Shown here in pieces: positions 1 to 11,179 of a stretch of 64,000 nt of DNA. The notes beneath the pieces were generated by a model that saw only the letters and a list, made by a program, of their open reading frames with translations, was not told where the DNA came from and ran no database searches. A program made the translations under genes and the position numbers. Every line of letters starts with the position of its first letter. Positions within the stretch are counted from its first letter, which is position 1. Location: positions 4,836,001 through 4,900,000 of the forward strand of contig JAHWDD010000002.1 of assembly GCA_023897205.1 (NCBI GenBank), read 5' to 3'. The stretch comes from Exophiala sp. HKRS030 (taxonomy: Eukaryota > Ascomycota > Eurotiomycetes > Chaetothyriales > Herpotrichiellaceae).

Positions 1-911
1 ATATTTGACTTTCGTCAGATGAGGATCGAAGCTGCACTCGCCGGCGTGTCGGAAAGTCTTGGAATATCTCCAAGCCGGAAAGGCTCATTTTTCCGAGTCG
101 TATGCGAGAGGAAGTGACGATCGAAGTCCAGTCCTGGGGTTGAGATGGAATCGGCCGTAGTGGTGGTGAAGGCGGTGTTGAGGGGGTGCATCATCTGAGG
201 GATCACGACTCATATCGGCAGTGCTTCGAATGACCAGATGCATAGTCGAGTCGGATGCGTACTGTGTGGTGACGCTGATCAAGGTCTCTGATGAGCTCTG
301 AAAGAGGAAAGGGCTCGTCGTCTGCGGATAAAGGGGCCTCTGCTGTCGGGTTCGCACATGTGGTGAAGCCCGAGTGGCATGAAGTTCGATATGAGGCACT
401 TTCACCGACTGCAGCGGGAACCACGACATATAGTGAAGGACATAGGTCACAAGCCGAATTACCACCGGCGAAAGTAGGATCGAGGCTACTAAGAGAATGC
501 AACTCTTCGGACAGCGTTCTCTCGATCCAAAGTCAGCCGATATCGTCACCTATTTGGTTGGGGGACGGTATCTGCTTGATAGAGGCGAAATGCCTCATCA
601 AGATAACCAAATTCTTTCTCGGCAGCAGGCGACATATCTGAGGGACGTCGATCTCCAGGCCGAATGCTGATCTCAGGGTATGCGGATTACTGTATCTGTT
701 GAGGACACCGATGAAGCTGAGATAGCATGGAGCGTACAGCAACGACATTCCAGCTATGCCAGATTGTGGCACAATTTCGCGTCTCGAGGTTCTGTCACTC
801 AAGCTGCTCATAACTAGAGAGGATATCGACAACACATATTCAACCTGTTTCTTCCCTGGTGACAAGCCCAATCTATCCATGGACAGAAAAGATATGATTG
901 ATCCAATCAAG
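1..911. other. No supportable gene; short ORFs on both strands
   Basis: This stretch lies downstream of the minus-strand regulator that ends at 912. Open frames exist on the minus strand (533-937, 85-549, 15-206) and on the plus strand (291-641). None shows a domain I recognise and none joins cleanly to another through good splice sites. A gene reaching in from beyond the left edge, for instance minus-strand terminal exons, cannot be excluded. I see no RNA gene or repeat here. Confidence 0.4.
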
Positions 912-3413
912 CTAATTTTGCATTGAGAATCCGGCATCCCACATCCAGTTAGGATAAAACATTCCGCTAGAGTCTGCTTCTGGGATCAAGTATGTCCCAT
1001 AGGAACCCATCAGATCAAACGGATCCGGTGAAGTTGTTTCCAACATGGAATTGTTCTGGCCTTGTAGGTTTGCGGCAGCCCCCATGTTATCTTGTAGAAG
1101 TCCTGGAGTTGACATGGATCCTGGCTGAATGGCCGGTATAGAACCCATTTGCTGTTCGATTTGGGCGTTTTGGGGTGTTGCGTATTGATCGAAAGGTATA
1201 TTGACATTGGGGGTATCCATGGTAGCGACGGGAGAGTGCTGAATCAACGAAGGAAGTACCCGTGGCGGTCGGCCGAGGTGTTCGGTATTGAAAGCTCTCT
1301 CGGCGTAGTAGTTTCTCCAAACCCACAGAGAGTCATGCAAGATACTAGCACTATGACGGGTGTTCAATCTCAGGGTTGGCTCTTCGTTTCTGACTGTACT
1401 GGAGGACTGGTTGATGGCCCACAAATGAGTGAGAACCACGCTATCACGGGCGGGGAAGTCATTATTCTCAACTGACATGGCCTTTTGTATGGAAATCGCA
1501 GTATTGAAGGCTTTCTTTCCCGCGTCAATGTCCAGAATACGAGAATATGTTGAGAAGAGTAGTTTCATAACTACCAAGGCCGCAAGCTTGACCATTACTC
1601 CGAAGTATCGTGGCACTGAACGACTGAACTTTTCATGCTCATTTGCCAGCCTGATTTGTGAAATTAACTTCATTGCCGTGTGATAAGCCCTCAGGAGACC
1701 GTGCTTTCGGGCCGGGGAGTCTACAGGTTCCAGAAAGTAATAAACCTGAAGCTGGAGAGCAGCACTTGAAATCCAGATGTTGCACATATCTACGAAAAGT
1801 CAGCCTGGCCAAATCACGCATTGGCTATACTCACCAGTTATACTACCCTCGAGCTGCTTCTCTAGGTTATGAAGATCGTCTTCGAGAGAGGCGAGAAGGG
1901 TTCCGGCTTCATATGCAGACGAACCTCCACCTCGGGTGCTCGTATCGGCAGCCATACTGCAATTGACACGATTGAGAAATCGTTGGATCACCAGGACGTG
2001 TCTTAGACCTTGCGGAAGGTGATAAATATTCTGCTCGCCACAAGCCAGACTCAGTGTAGTGTCTGTGGACATAAACAGCGGGCTTTGACCTTCGGTGGAA
2101 GTAATGCTAACAGTCAAGTCAGTTTATCACGTCTGAAATTTTGGAAAGTCTTCTCCGACCTTTCAGCAACCACAAAACACCCTGCCCAGACTTTGGCCGC
2201 TTCCTCAACATGCTCCGGCAGTACACGAAACTTGACTCGATTGAAATCTTGAAGAATTTCTGGACGATGGAGACCCAAATGCATACAAGCAGTCCTCGCA
2301 ATGGATATTAGCATGAAGGAAGGATTCGAAATCAACGAAGGCGAGGAGAATGGCCAAACACAAAGCAGAGCGATTGCTTGTATAGTAAGATGTGAATGGG
2401 GCGTAACCGCGATCTTCTCCCACATTAACTTGTCTAGAGGTACTCTGAGGGTGGCATACACGCCAACTTCCTCATCATAGCTTCTCGAAGCAATAGCAAT
2501 GATAGTCCAGAATAGAAGCGGTGAGCGTTCATAATACTCATCGGGTGACAGGTCGGTTTTGAGGATGGGAAAGAAATGATGGAAATCCTCGAAGAATCTA
2601 TCAGGGTCAGCCTCAAGATGCTGGCCAACGACAGTTTTGACACCGCTCTTACACATCAAACAGGCTTGCGGTCTGCTGTTGATTGATTTGCAAATCTCCC
2701 AGTTGGCGTGAGCTCGTCGACTTGGGAATATGGAAAGAATGTCCTCTCTGATGCGACAGAGTTGGAGACTCAATGGACGAGCCTTGGAAGGAGGGCGTAA
2801 AGGTGTTGTTGTTCGCGGTCACGTGGGTTGAACGCGAGTTGGATACCTTTCGGGCAACGTTAGGAAAGGGTGTAAACTCGCCATTTGCAGTCCCTGGAGA
2901 ATCAACGAGGACTTGATCATTTGACTCTGGCGCTGTGGGACGTGGAGAAGTAGGACGTTTCTCATCCAACGATTCAGGCTGAGCTCTGGAGATGATAGAT
3001 CGAAGTTGCTTGACTTCTTCAGAGAGATCTTCCAGTTTCCTGCCTGAATGTCAGTACACACCGACGCTGGGACTCTGAATGCTGTTTCCAGGCAGTCATG
3101 GTCTACTTACGCCCTCTTATTGATGCGCTTGAAGTCGGTATCGACCTCACAAGACAACGAGTTCTTGGCGCATCTGATACATTTGGGGTTCTTGTCTAGG
3201 CCTTCACATTTGAGCTGGGAATGCACAGTCAGCACTGAAGATCTCTGTATCGCGTCGATGGATTTGTTTTTGACTCACTTTCGACTGTCTACACCTGACG
3301 CAGGCTATCCTCTTCGGCCGCTTCTCATGCTGTGATGAGGCGTCCGCTAGGAGCTTTGAGGTCTCACCCAGGGGCGTTGGCAAAGCGCTGCGGATGGGCT
3401 TGAAGTGCGCCAT
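912..3413 (-). CDS. Zn2Cys6 zinc-cluster transcription factor (regulator 1 of the kynurenine cluster)
   Basis: This is a six-exon model: 3413-3279, 3214-3111, 3039-2653, 2597-2160, 2106-1835 and 1789-912. It keeps one frame throughout and gives about 737 residues. The binuclear zinc cluster is split by the first intron: ACVRCRQSK in exon 1, then KCEG...KCIRC...SC in exon 2, supplying all six cysteines. A leucine-rich linker and coiled coil (KLEDLSEEVKQLRSI) opens exon 3, as usual for dimeric Gal4-type factors. Exons 4-5 hold the fungal-specific middle homology region (FFEDFHHFFPIL, then HLGLHRP). The C terminus is Gln/Asn/Pro-rich and probably activating. It is a nuclear DNA-binding regulator lying directly downstream of kynureninase on the same strand. 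By family precedent such linked factors often control their neighbours; that role is inference. All junctions use GT-AG. Confidence 0.85.
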
Positions 3414-3995
3414 GGAAGACTATCGACTCTCATAGCTACTCGATAAACATGTCTTCTGGAAAGGGAAGAGCCAGAGCGCAGCGTGAACGGCGGTGACGGA
3501 CTAAATAATGGAGTTTTTATTCAAGTCAATAGTAGATGATTGATTGGTGGCGGGGGAAATTGCTTTTCCGACTTGAACGCTTGCCCGTAGGTTTTCTGGG
3601 GAATGAGAAGGAAGGAAGTTGAGCTTGGGCACGCTTGGGGTCGTGCTTGCCTCGATCGAGAGCGACACGAGGTGCCTTCCCTGTTATGCTCTTGGCACCT
3701 TGAGACTCTGATTCTCATTCCGCCATCAACGACTTCTCCCATGGCCAAAAGAATTCTGCGTGATCAATAATATGATTATCTAAATGGAAACATTCATCCA
3801 CCAATCTTTTGCATTTCTGCCACCGGTCTCAGCGTTCGAAAGTCCCTGAGGCAGAGCCAGGCCAAGAGACTAGTTTTAGAGGTCTTTGCAAGCGTGGGGA
3901 ACCCCGGGGACGAATGAATGCGGGAAAAACTTCTCATCAAATGATCTCAACTCCTTACATAATTTCATGTCTTCAATATTCAATGGATCGCACTG

Positions 3996-5554
3996 CTATT
4001 CTCGAACCGCCTTTTTCAAAACCTGTACAAAAGACCAAACCTCAGAAAATGTGTTATACAACGGCACTGGTGCTACGCGGATAACATCGGGCTTTCTCTG
4101 ATCCGCGACAATCCCTGCTTCCTCCAAGGCCGCACCGACCTTCTCTAACAGGCCTGGCTTTAGTAACACACTGAGCTGGGCCCCTCGCTTCGAAGGATCA
4201 AGGGGAGTGATGATGCGGTAAGGACGATCTCCATCACTTGACGACGTGTCCTTGAGGAGTAGATATTGAAGGTATGCTGTGAGTTTAACGGATTTACTCC
4301 GAAGCTCATCGATACTGGTCTCGTCGAAGACTGATAGTGCCGCACACACCGATGTGAGGTCAATGGCCGACGGATTCGAGATTTGGAATCCTCCTGCACC
4401 AGGTATAGGTCGAAATTCTGAAGATGGTCATGTCAGCAATGTACAATTATTCGCACTAGGAGGAATTCTCTTACTGTTGTTCATCTCAAATCGCGACGCT
4501 CTGTCACCTCCATACCAACCAGTCAATCGGTGTCTGAAGACTGGCTTTTCACTGCCCTCCGGGTATTCGACCTTTCCATGTCTCTCGTGAACGAAGAGAC
4601 CCGCGATCGCACCTGGCCCAGCATTCATGTACTTATATGTGCACCAAGCGGCGAAATCGACATTCCAATCGTGAAGCTTGAGTGGGATATTGCCAGCGGC
4701 GTGTGCAAGGTCCCAACCTATCGTCAAGCCTTTTGAATGTGCGTATTCGGTGATACGTGGGATGTCCAGGACCTGGCCAGTATAGTATTGCACACCTGGA
4801 AGAAGGACCAGAGCAATCTCATCCACGTACTTGTCGATCGTGGAGAGGATTTTCTCCGTCGAGATGATGTGGTCTTGGTCAGGTTCTACCAGAATCATGG
4901 CCTCCTTAGCGTCAATGCCATGCCAACCGATATGTGACTCGATTGCGTACTGTTATTGGGAGAGTTAGTTCTGGGAGCAGATATGGGAGAGTCCTTTTCG
5001 GTGATACTTACGTGATCGCTAGGGAATGCCTTCCACTCGAGCAGAATCTTGTTCCTCGTTGCCGTGGGTCGATAAAACGATGCCATCAGGAGATGCAAGT
5101 TGACAGTCAACGTGTTCTCGATTGCAACCTCATCCTTCAAAGCGCCGACAATCCGACTCGACTTCTCCGCCGCAACTTCCGCCAACGACTGCCACGGAGC
5201 GATCGGTGAGTTTTGCAATGTTCGAAAATGGCCGTGTACATTAATCGACGACCAAGTATCGAGTTGAGCCTGGATGTAGCTAGACATGCACCGAGGCTGG
5301 AGACCGAGAGAATTGCCACAGAAATACGTGCCTTTGTCCTCTGATTCATGGTCCGGCTTGGACAGAGATGTTGATTTCAGTGAGGCCTTTGACGGCACGA
5401 GGAATTTCTCGCGGAACTCGCGCAGAGGGTCGGATGCGTCCAGGGACTTTGCATATTCTGCACTGTCGGCGTTCTCTGGGAACGACTGTTTCGACGACGT
5501 TGTCGTGTGGATATCCGTCCTGCTCTCCCGGGTCTCTAGAATACCTGGTGCCAT
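3996..5554 (-). CDS. BNA5: Kynureninase
   Basis: This PLP enzyme hydrolyses kynurenine to anthranilate plus alanine, or 3-hydroxykynurenine to 3-hydroxyanthranilate, in the kynurenine/NAD+ pathway. Exons 5554-5012, 4949-4475 and 4417-3996 join in frame to 479 residues, close to the fungal family length. Visible signatures are the N-terminal [11 protein letters not shown] block, the SDHYAIES segment rebuilt across intron 1, the cofactor Asp in WDLAHAAGN (about D261), the PLP-binding Lys in [11 protein letters not shown] (about K287), [11 protein letters not shown], and [15 protein letters not shown] rebuilt across intron 2. The initiator at 5554 begins a slightly extended, low-complexity N terminus that is likely cytosolic. 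It lies between a Zn2Cys6 regulator downstream and indoleamine dioxygenase upstream, so two steps of one pathway are adjacent. Many Pezizomycotina carry two kynureninase paralogs; I cannot tell which this is. Confidence 0.95.
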
Positions 5555-6398
5555 TGCGATGGTGAATTTATGAATCTTAAGGCTTTGTCAATGATACAGT
5601 GGCGAGGTCGAATATAGATATCAAGACTTGCGTAGTCTCAGCAAAACCTGAGCTTTCGCCTATCTTGCCTGTTCTATGTCCAAGCAGGTATGCTCGAGTA
5701 ATGTGTGAGTGGTGGTAATTTAGTCACCTTTCTCAAAAGCAGAGGAAATGAAGCTATTTCTACAACTCCCAGCTCCAAGGTGACATGGCCATTTCCGAGA
5801 TAAGCTTTTGGCATTGGCATCATCCATCATAATCTGGCGTCCTGAGGACCGCCTTGCCCACCTGCCCGCCCCTCCCCCCTCAACTCAGCCGGGAAGGTGA
5901 GTGAGTATCGTAAGGAAAAAAACAATTCTCCACTCCGTCTTCCGCATCCGCATCCGCTTCCGTGTTGGTAATCTGCCGTCACCGTCACCGTCACCACCCG
6001 GATTCACTCCCGGTCTCCAATCTCAAACGGAAATGTTCGGGCAGTTAGGCAGTTGGGTAGTTAATGCTTTTGTCACAAACTCAGAGTTTTGGAGCGCATG
6101 AATCAGGTATTGAATTGACGTTTGCATTTCGTGTTGAGTCCACATCCCATCCGCTTGTTGCGATTATCGCAGCGTTGTGATTGTGATATTGTGCGTTGGA
6201 CTCACAACCATCCATCGTCTTGGGTGGAGTTGGATTACGGGTGCCAACCAAAAGATAGGGATGCCCTGCCAAAATACACTGGCGCCGAGTTCTATGATAT
6301 GTGTGCGAGCTTGGGAGGAGAGCAAGACTGTTTGTTCAATCATGATCCATTCATTGTTCTATCAATACGTTACAAATAAGCCGGGGATCTCGCAACCG
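5555..6398. promoter_or_regulatory. Kynureninase 5' region / IDO 3' region
   Basis: This 844 bp gap lies between two minus-strand genes. It should hold the kynureninase promoter and 5' UTR on the 5.6-5.9 kb side and the IDO 3' UTR. It includes short tandem repeats of GCATCC type (about 5943-5962) and GTCACC type (about 5978-5998) and a C-rich patch at 5860-5880. No CGG-N-CCG site like those before IDO is seen here. No coding sequence was recognised. Confidence 0.45.
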
Positions 6399-7948
6399 CT
6401 AAGAACTTATGGTGGCTTCGCTGGTCTCATCACGAGTCTTCTTCAGAAATGGAATTAGCATGGTGCCACCAGTACCAGCGAGCTGTTGCTTCTTTTCGAG
6501 ATCGTCTGAATCTGCGGCTCTCGATGACGCCGTAGCAAGATTCAAGCCTTTACGTTGAACAACCCTGTCGGAGACCGGACTGCGAGATGGGTTGATGATG
6601 TATCGTGCGACGATTTGAATGTGGATATTGCGGAATGCGACGAGTGCTTCGACCGCTTCATTGTAGGCGATGCTGACTCTTGAGGTCACGCCTTGGCTTT
6701 CTGCATATTGTCTGACACGGCTCTTTTCTGACATATAGCTCAGGAATTCTCGGTGTCGCCGCGGCATGTAATTCCTCATTTCCTGTGACGGTCAGCTATA
6801 TTGCAGATGTGCAAGCTTGAGATGGGGTCAACCTACTTGGATGAAACTTCCTGTCTTTGATGGCGCCGATAAGGACGCTCCGTTTGGTCTTTTCCCCTCC
6901 GAGGAGCCTGTAGCATGGTGGTCGACGCCAAGCACGATGTCAAACAGTTGGATCAAGGAGCTCTGCGCGTTGCTGCCTCCACTGTATTGACGCCACCGGC
7001 CTCGGCCATTGCCTTCATCATAGAACACCCCATTTGGCAGTCCCGCGGCAGACATGCCCTTTGACCCCGCCAGAAACGGTCGCAACACATGATAGAAGAT
7101 CTGAGGGTCGCAGTGGTCATGCATTCTGTTCAGAAGACTGCCAAGTTCTCGGATGCCGGAGGTGATCTGCCGCAGGTAGCTCTCAACGGCCTCGTCGTCT
7201 CCACGTTCAACCGCTTCTGTGCATTGTGACATGGCGAGGATCAGGGGGCCACCCTTGGCTTCTACAGATACGGAGATCACATAGAACCATTCCTCGTCAC
7301 GGCTGCCGGTCGCAGTCTGCAGTGACTCGACATTGTCGGGTTTTTCAAATCCAGTCCGTCGGGTTTCAGTCCCCAGTTCCATAAATTGAGTGTCGAGTAT
7401 GTGGCTGTTGGTGGTAGACCGACGTGTTCGGAAACTTCGAGCAGAGGGCATGTGATCTGAGGAGGAAGGCGCTATTGCCATCGTCAGCCTCAGCAGGAGA
7501 TCTCTTCGTTGGGGGGACATACCTCAGATGGTTGATCTCCTCCCCAAATGTATGCATGTGTCAAGAATCCCAGGATTGAATATGCTCTTTGCCATTCAGG
7601 CTCTGAGTGAAGCCTTGATGTGTCAAGGACTGGTAAAGCATCAATCTGTGCTCTTACTCTGCACTCGGCAATCAGTGTAGGGAGGATGGTGACTATCGAC
7701 TCCCACGGAGAATAGTATGTGTCGGGTAGAGTTTTCAAAGGGGCCTTCTCTGGGAGAAAGCCATTCGTCACGGATACTCCGTAACTTCTGAGAACATCTT
7801 CAACTCTAGCTTTCATGTTGGCAATCCAATAAAGGGGGTATAGGGCTCGAAGCAACGGGTGTACGGCAAGCTGTTGGGTCGCAGGATTTCGAATGATGAA
7901 GTTGTCGTAACTTGATCTTTTTGATGAGGTCGAAGACCATGATGCCAT
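6399..7948 (-). CDS. BNA2: Indoleamine 2,3-dioxygenase, with an apparent 1-base frameshift
   Basis: This heme enzyme opens the indole ring of tryptophan to give N-formylkynurenine, the first step of the kynurenine pathway. Exons are 7948-7523, 7456-6837 and 6782-6399. Family blocks are LEVSEHVGLPPTATY, GSRDEEWFYVISV, FLAGSKGM, the signature GGSNAQSSLIQLFD, RNYMPRRHREFL, the proximal heme His in NIHIQIVARYI, and the distal-loop AGTGGT. Exons 1 and 3 are whole numbers of codons, but exon 2 is 620 bases. The reading frame changes between LNLWNWGLKPDGLDLK and NVESLQTATGSRDEEW, two segments that are contiguous in homologs. One base appears missing at the T5 run at 7341-7345 (an A run on the coding strand), near residue 180. 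If real, all heme-binding parts are lost. With the base restored the protein would be about 476 residues. No intron fits. The same defect in RNR1 argues for assembly error. Confidence 0.9.
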
Positions 7949-8029
7949 TCACCGCTCGGCATCAGCAATCACATTCGATGGATCCTTCCAGGTATCATCA
8001 GAGCTGTGATCACGACAGTGAATCCGCAA

Positions 8030-8104
8030 CGGACCGCAGGTGGACACGGGTACGGATACGGATCCCTGACGTATGAAGCCTTGCAACCGCGTTTAAGCGG
8101 TCCG
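8030..8104. promoter_or_regulatory. Paired CGG-N1-CCG sites upstream of IDO
   Basis: CGGACCG at 8030-8036 and CGGTCCG at 8098-8104, the latter within the near-palindrome AGCGGTCCGCT, lie about 80 and 155 bp upstream of the IDO start codon. A further CCG-N8-CGG inverted pair (8087-8100) overlaps the second. Zn2Cys6 dimers bind paired CGG half-sites with factor-specific spacing, and two such regulators flank this gene, so these are candidate operators. That is inference from sequence alone. Confidence 0.45.
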
Positions 8105-8187
8105 CTGTCACTAAATCCCAGGGTCGGAATCCATAGATAGTGACGTATGTGAATTGCGGTGACAAAATGTATCCGTGATAAGGGTTC

Positions 8188-10594
8188 TCAAGGCACTACT
8201 GGCCCAGGGAACCACCAGTCATCTATACTGCCCACGAAATCTTGGCCCTGTGCAAAGTAACTTTGCGCCAGAATGGACAAACCATCTTCGGGAAGTCCAG
8301 GAGCGATTGTGGATTGCAATTGGGAAGAGTATTGATTGCCATTTACTGGTCCGGTGATATACGGAGTTTGACCGGCGCTAGGAGCCGTTGGTGTAAAAGT
8401 TTCGTGACTGAGTCGCATTGGTTCGGGGAGCAATCTACTCCGCAGAACCTCAGCGGATTGAGAATCATGCCGATGCAACGTAAGTGACGTTCCAAAATAG
8501 TTGTCGGCAGCTCGTGGTAGTTCGCTCACAAATGAGGATTCAATGATATCCCAGAAGAGGTTTAGGTCGATAAATATATTGGAATTTGGTGTACCTATGG
8601 CGGCAGAATTGTGAAAAGAGGTAGACACGACTTTCTCAAAGGCTTCGATTTTGTCAGCCTATAAGCAGTGCACGGCACAATTTATTAGAAGGCTGGACAG
8701 CATCCATGGAAGACTCGGACCTTACCAATTGGCTAATATATGGCCAGTTTGTGCCGATCTCTCGCACAAACTTGAGACATTTTGAAAAACATTCTTCCTT
8801 TGTAGACTTCACAATCGGGTCATCTGTATAGCTTTGCTGCAGAAAGATTGTCGCGGCAATGGCGGCAAAGTGTACCAAGAAAGGATCAGTTAGTGGGAAA
8901 CCTTTTTCTTTACACAGATCCAACAGGTGCACAATCCACTCAGTGTGCGTTGCCGTCATATCTGCAGTATGCTGCAGGAATATCTCAGGTACCATGGTAA
9001 CTCTGAAACTTCGCAGGCGTAGGGCCATCAATAATGGATGGTTCAGGAGACAGACAATAGCGTGATAGATCATCTGCACAAATAGCCAAGGGGCCCAGAA
9101 GGCGCGATTCCGTTCTATCTCTCCGGATTCCTGGTCTGCAAATCGAGACGGTCGAAAGCGGTATTTGTATGGTAGACGAGTTTCAAGTTCCATTAGTTGA
9201 GCGGTGATGTATGAATACTCGGATTGTGCTGACCATGGGGGCAATGTCGAGGGGGCGTATCTTCGATGGGCATAGCGCGCCGCACGCTGCCATACCTTGC
9301 TCAATTGTACTGCGTATGCAGTAATACCCAGATCACTGAGCTCGATCAGGTTCCCTTGGTTCTCTGATTGGGCTAATGCAGCATCGGTGATTTCTGAGCT
9401 TGTTCCAAACGGCTGAGGGGCACTTTGAGGGAACTGTGGTATTCTGTCATCCATCACGAATGAGAATGAGCCAGATGGGTAGCCATAAAGACGCTGGAGC
9501 AATACGACTGTCCAATAGCACCTCCGACGCTCGTCAGCAGTGTCACTTGGTCTTCCGCCTGGTGATTCCGAAGAGAGACCAGCTGCTTGAGCAAGACTTG
9601 TCGCAAGAGAACTGTAGACGCTTGCCTTTGGCGTATTGCCATCTGCCACGAATGAGTCACTATACCTGCGTCGGAGTTGTTGGACTTACGATTGAATTCC
9701 CTCAAACTTAGCATACACAAAGTCTGCAGAGTTGAGAGCTCTACTACACCTTGGCTCACTCGTAGCATGACCAAACGCTGAGCTTCTTCGGCAGATCCTT
9801 GCGACATTCCAACCGGAAATTCGGGAGAAAAGCGTGCAGCAAGAGAAATCAATGCCAGCAACAATTCGGGATCTCTTGATGATAGCGTAGCTTTCAGGTA
9901 TTGGGGAGAAAATAGCGGAAGTGGCTGACAATTGCAATACTTGAGATACAATTCCACGATCGACTTGACGACTTCCGGAGAAGGTAATCTAAAGGAGATG
10001 ATTAGCCATGCTACTCCCCTGGAATCGCCGAGAGGGAAACATGCTGTGGATGAAAGTCATTCTTAGGGACATCCTGACGCTGCAGAGAACGAACCTGTGC
10101 TTCTGTTGGAGAAGCTGAAAGTGAAACATGGTTCGCTCGAGCCTGAATGCTATCATTGGGTTTTAGCGGCCTTTGACTGAAGATGATGAAGACTGAGATT
10201 ACCTAAGTGCATTGCGCATCTCCGCTATCTGGTGCTCTAGATCGTTGAGTCGTTCAGTCTAGGCCAACAATAGTCAGAACAATTCCAGAGGCTCGGAACA
10301 GCGTTTTCGAGATTTCGTCGCATGTCTCACCGTGGTTGATATGGAACCGTCATGCTGGCCGATGGCAAGCGAGAGTGCCCGGCCGGAATCAAATCTGGCA
10401 TGATCAGCTGCGTAGGTGCAATGCTGGTTGAGTCTGGCACAGAGAGAGCACACTGGCTTCTCACCGTGACATCGCGATTTCTTGCGCCTGGGAGACTGTG
10501 TCAGAGAGATATTGTGGAGGAAGAGTTGTGGTCGAGCTCACCGACAAGGCTCACAAGCTTGGCGGATGCGCTTAGCCGCTCTCCCAGAGGCCAT
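8188..10594 (-). CDS. Zn2Cys6 transcription factor with fungal-specific domain (regulator 2)
   Basis: The start at 10594 opens MASGRAAKRIRQACEPCR. A first intron (10541-10488) splits the zinc cluster and exon 2 completes it with RKKSRCHGEKPVCSLCARL, giving six cysteines. Exon 3 (10258-10203) encodes a short coiled-coil, RLNDLEHQIAEMRNALR. Later exons (up to 9690, 9642-8726, 8658-8188) contain a Fungal_trans-type domain: PLPLFSPQYLKATLSSRDP, then after an intron HGNTPKASVYSSLATSLAQAAGL and RRRCYWTVVLLQRLYG. The junctions between about 10.20 and 9.96 kb do not close simply: the only apparent in-frame join needs a 26 bp intron, so the model is uncertain there and an extra intron or a local indel is possible. 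It is a nuclear regulator, transcribed away from the ALDH gene at 11180 and placed upstream of IDO. Control of the cluster is inferred. Confidence 0.85.
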
Positions 10595-11179
10595 TGGAGC
10601 GTGTTGCGCGGGTGACGGATTACATCGGCTGTACTTGTGATTTCGTTCGAGGTCCTTTGTGACAAAAGATTTGATCAGGAAGATCAAAAGAGGGATGAGT
10701 GTCGGCGGAAGACGTTGCCGTCGGTCAATTTGAAACGGCGAAGCACAAATGTACGGCGGGGAAAATAAGCGCCCGAACCACCCCACCTATATTTATCTTT
10801 CGGATGTGCATATTGTGTTTTAGCTGTACGCTGTTTTGGCCTCTAGAGAAAGTATTAATATGTCCCTCACTACGCTTCAAATGCCCATTGATCCTAGCTC
10901 CTCGGTATCTATCCCTTAAAGCACCGATCTTGGTGTTGGCCTTGCCACCTTGGGCATGCCAAGAGCTTCTTTGATGTGGATATCCTCAAAATAAAATCGT
11001 GCTTATCTCACACTACGACGGATGATTAATGATATAAAAATATCGGGCAAGTCCGAATAGGAGGGAGCCTTCAAGGCATTGACAAACGTTCGAGTTTGCT
11101 TTGTTCAATATCCGGGGGACTACAAATCTCATACGCCGAACTTTGAATCTTGACAACCGGGAGAGTTTTGAGAGCCACG
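10595..11179. promoter_or_regulatory. Divergent promoter between regulator 2 and ALDH
   Basis: This 585 bp region must drive both regulator 2 (minus) and ALDH (plus). It contains several CGG/CCG half-sites, including CGG-N9-CCG at 10706-10720 beside further CGG triplets, which could serve a Zn2Cys6 factor. The short ORFs here are not convincing. Confidence 0.45.

Noticed and set aside
7330..7350. An intron or programmed frameshift explaining the IDO frame change
   Set aside because: The peptides on both sides are contiguous in the family and there is no room for an intron; no slippery heptamer plus structure is evident, and RNR1 shows the same kind of single-base loss.
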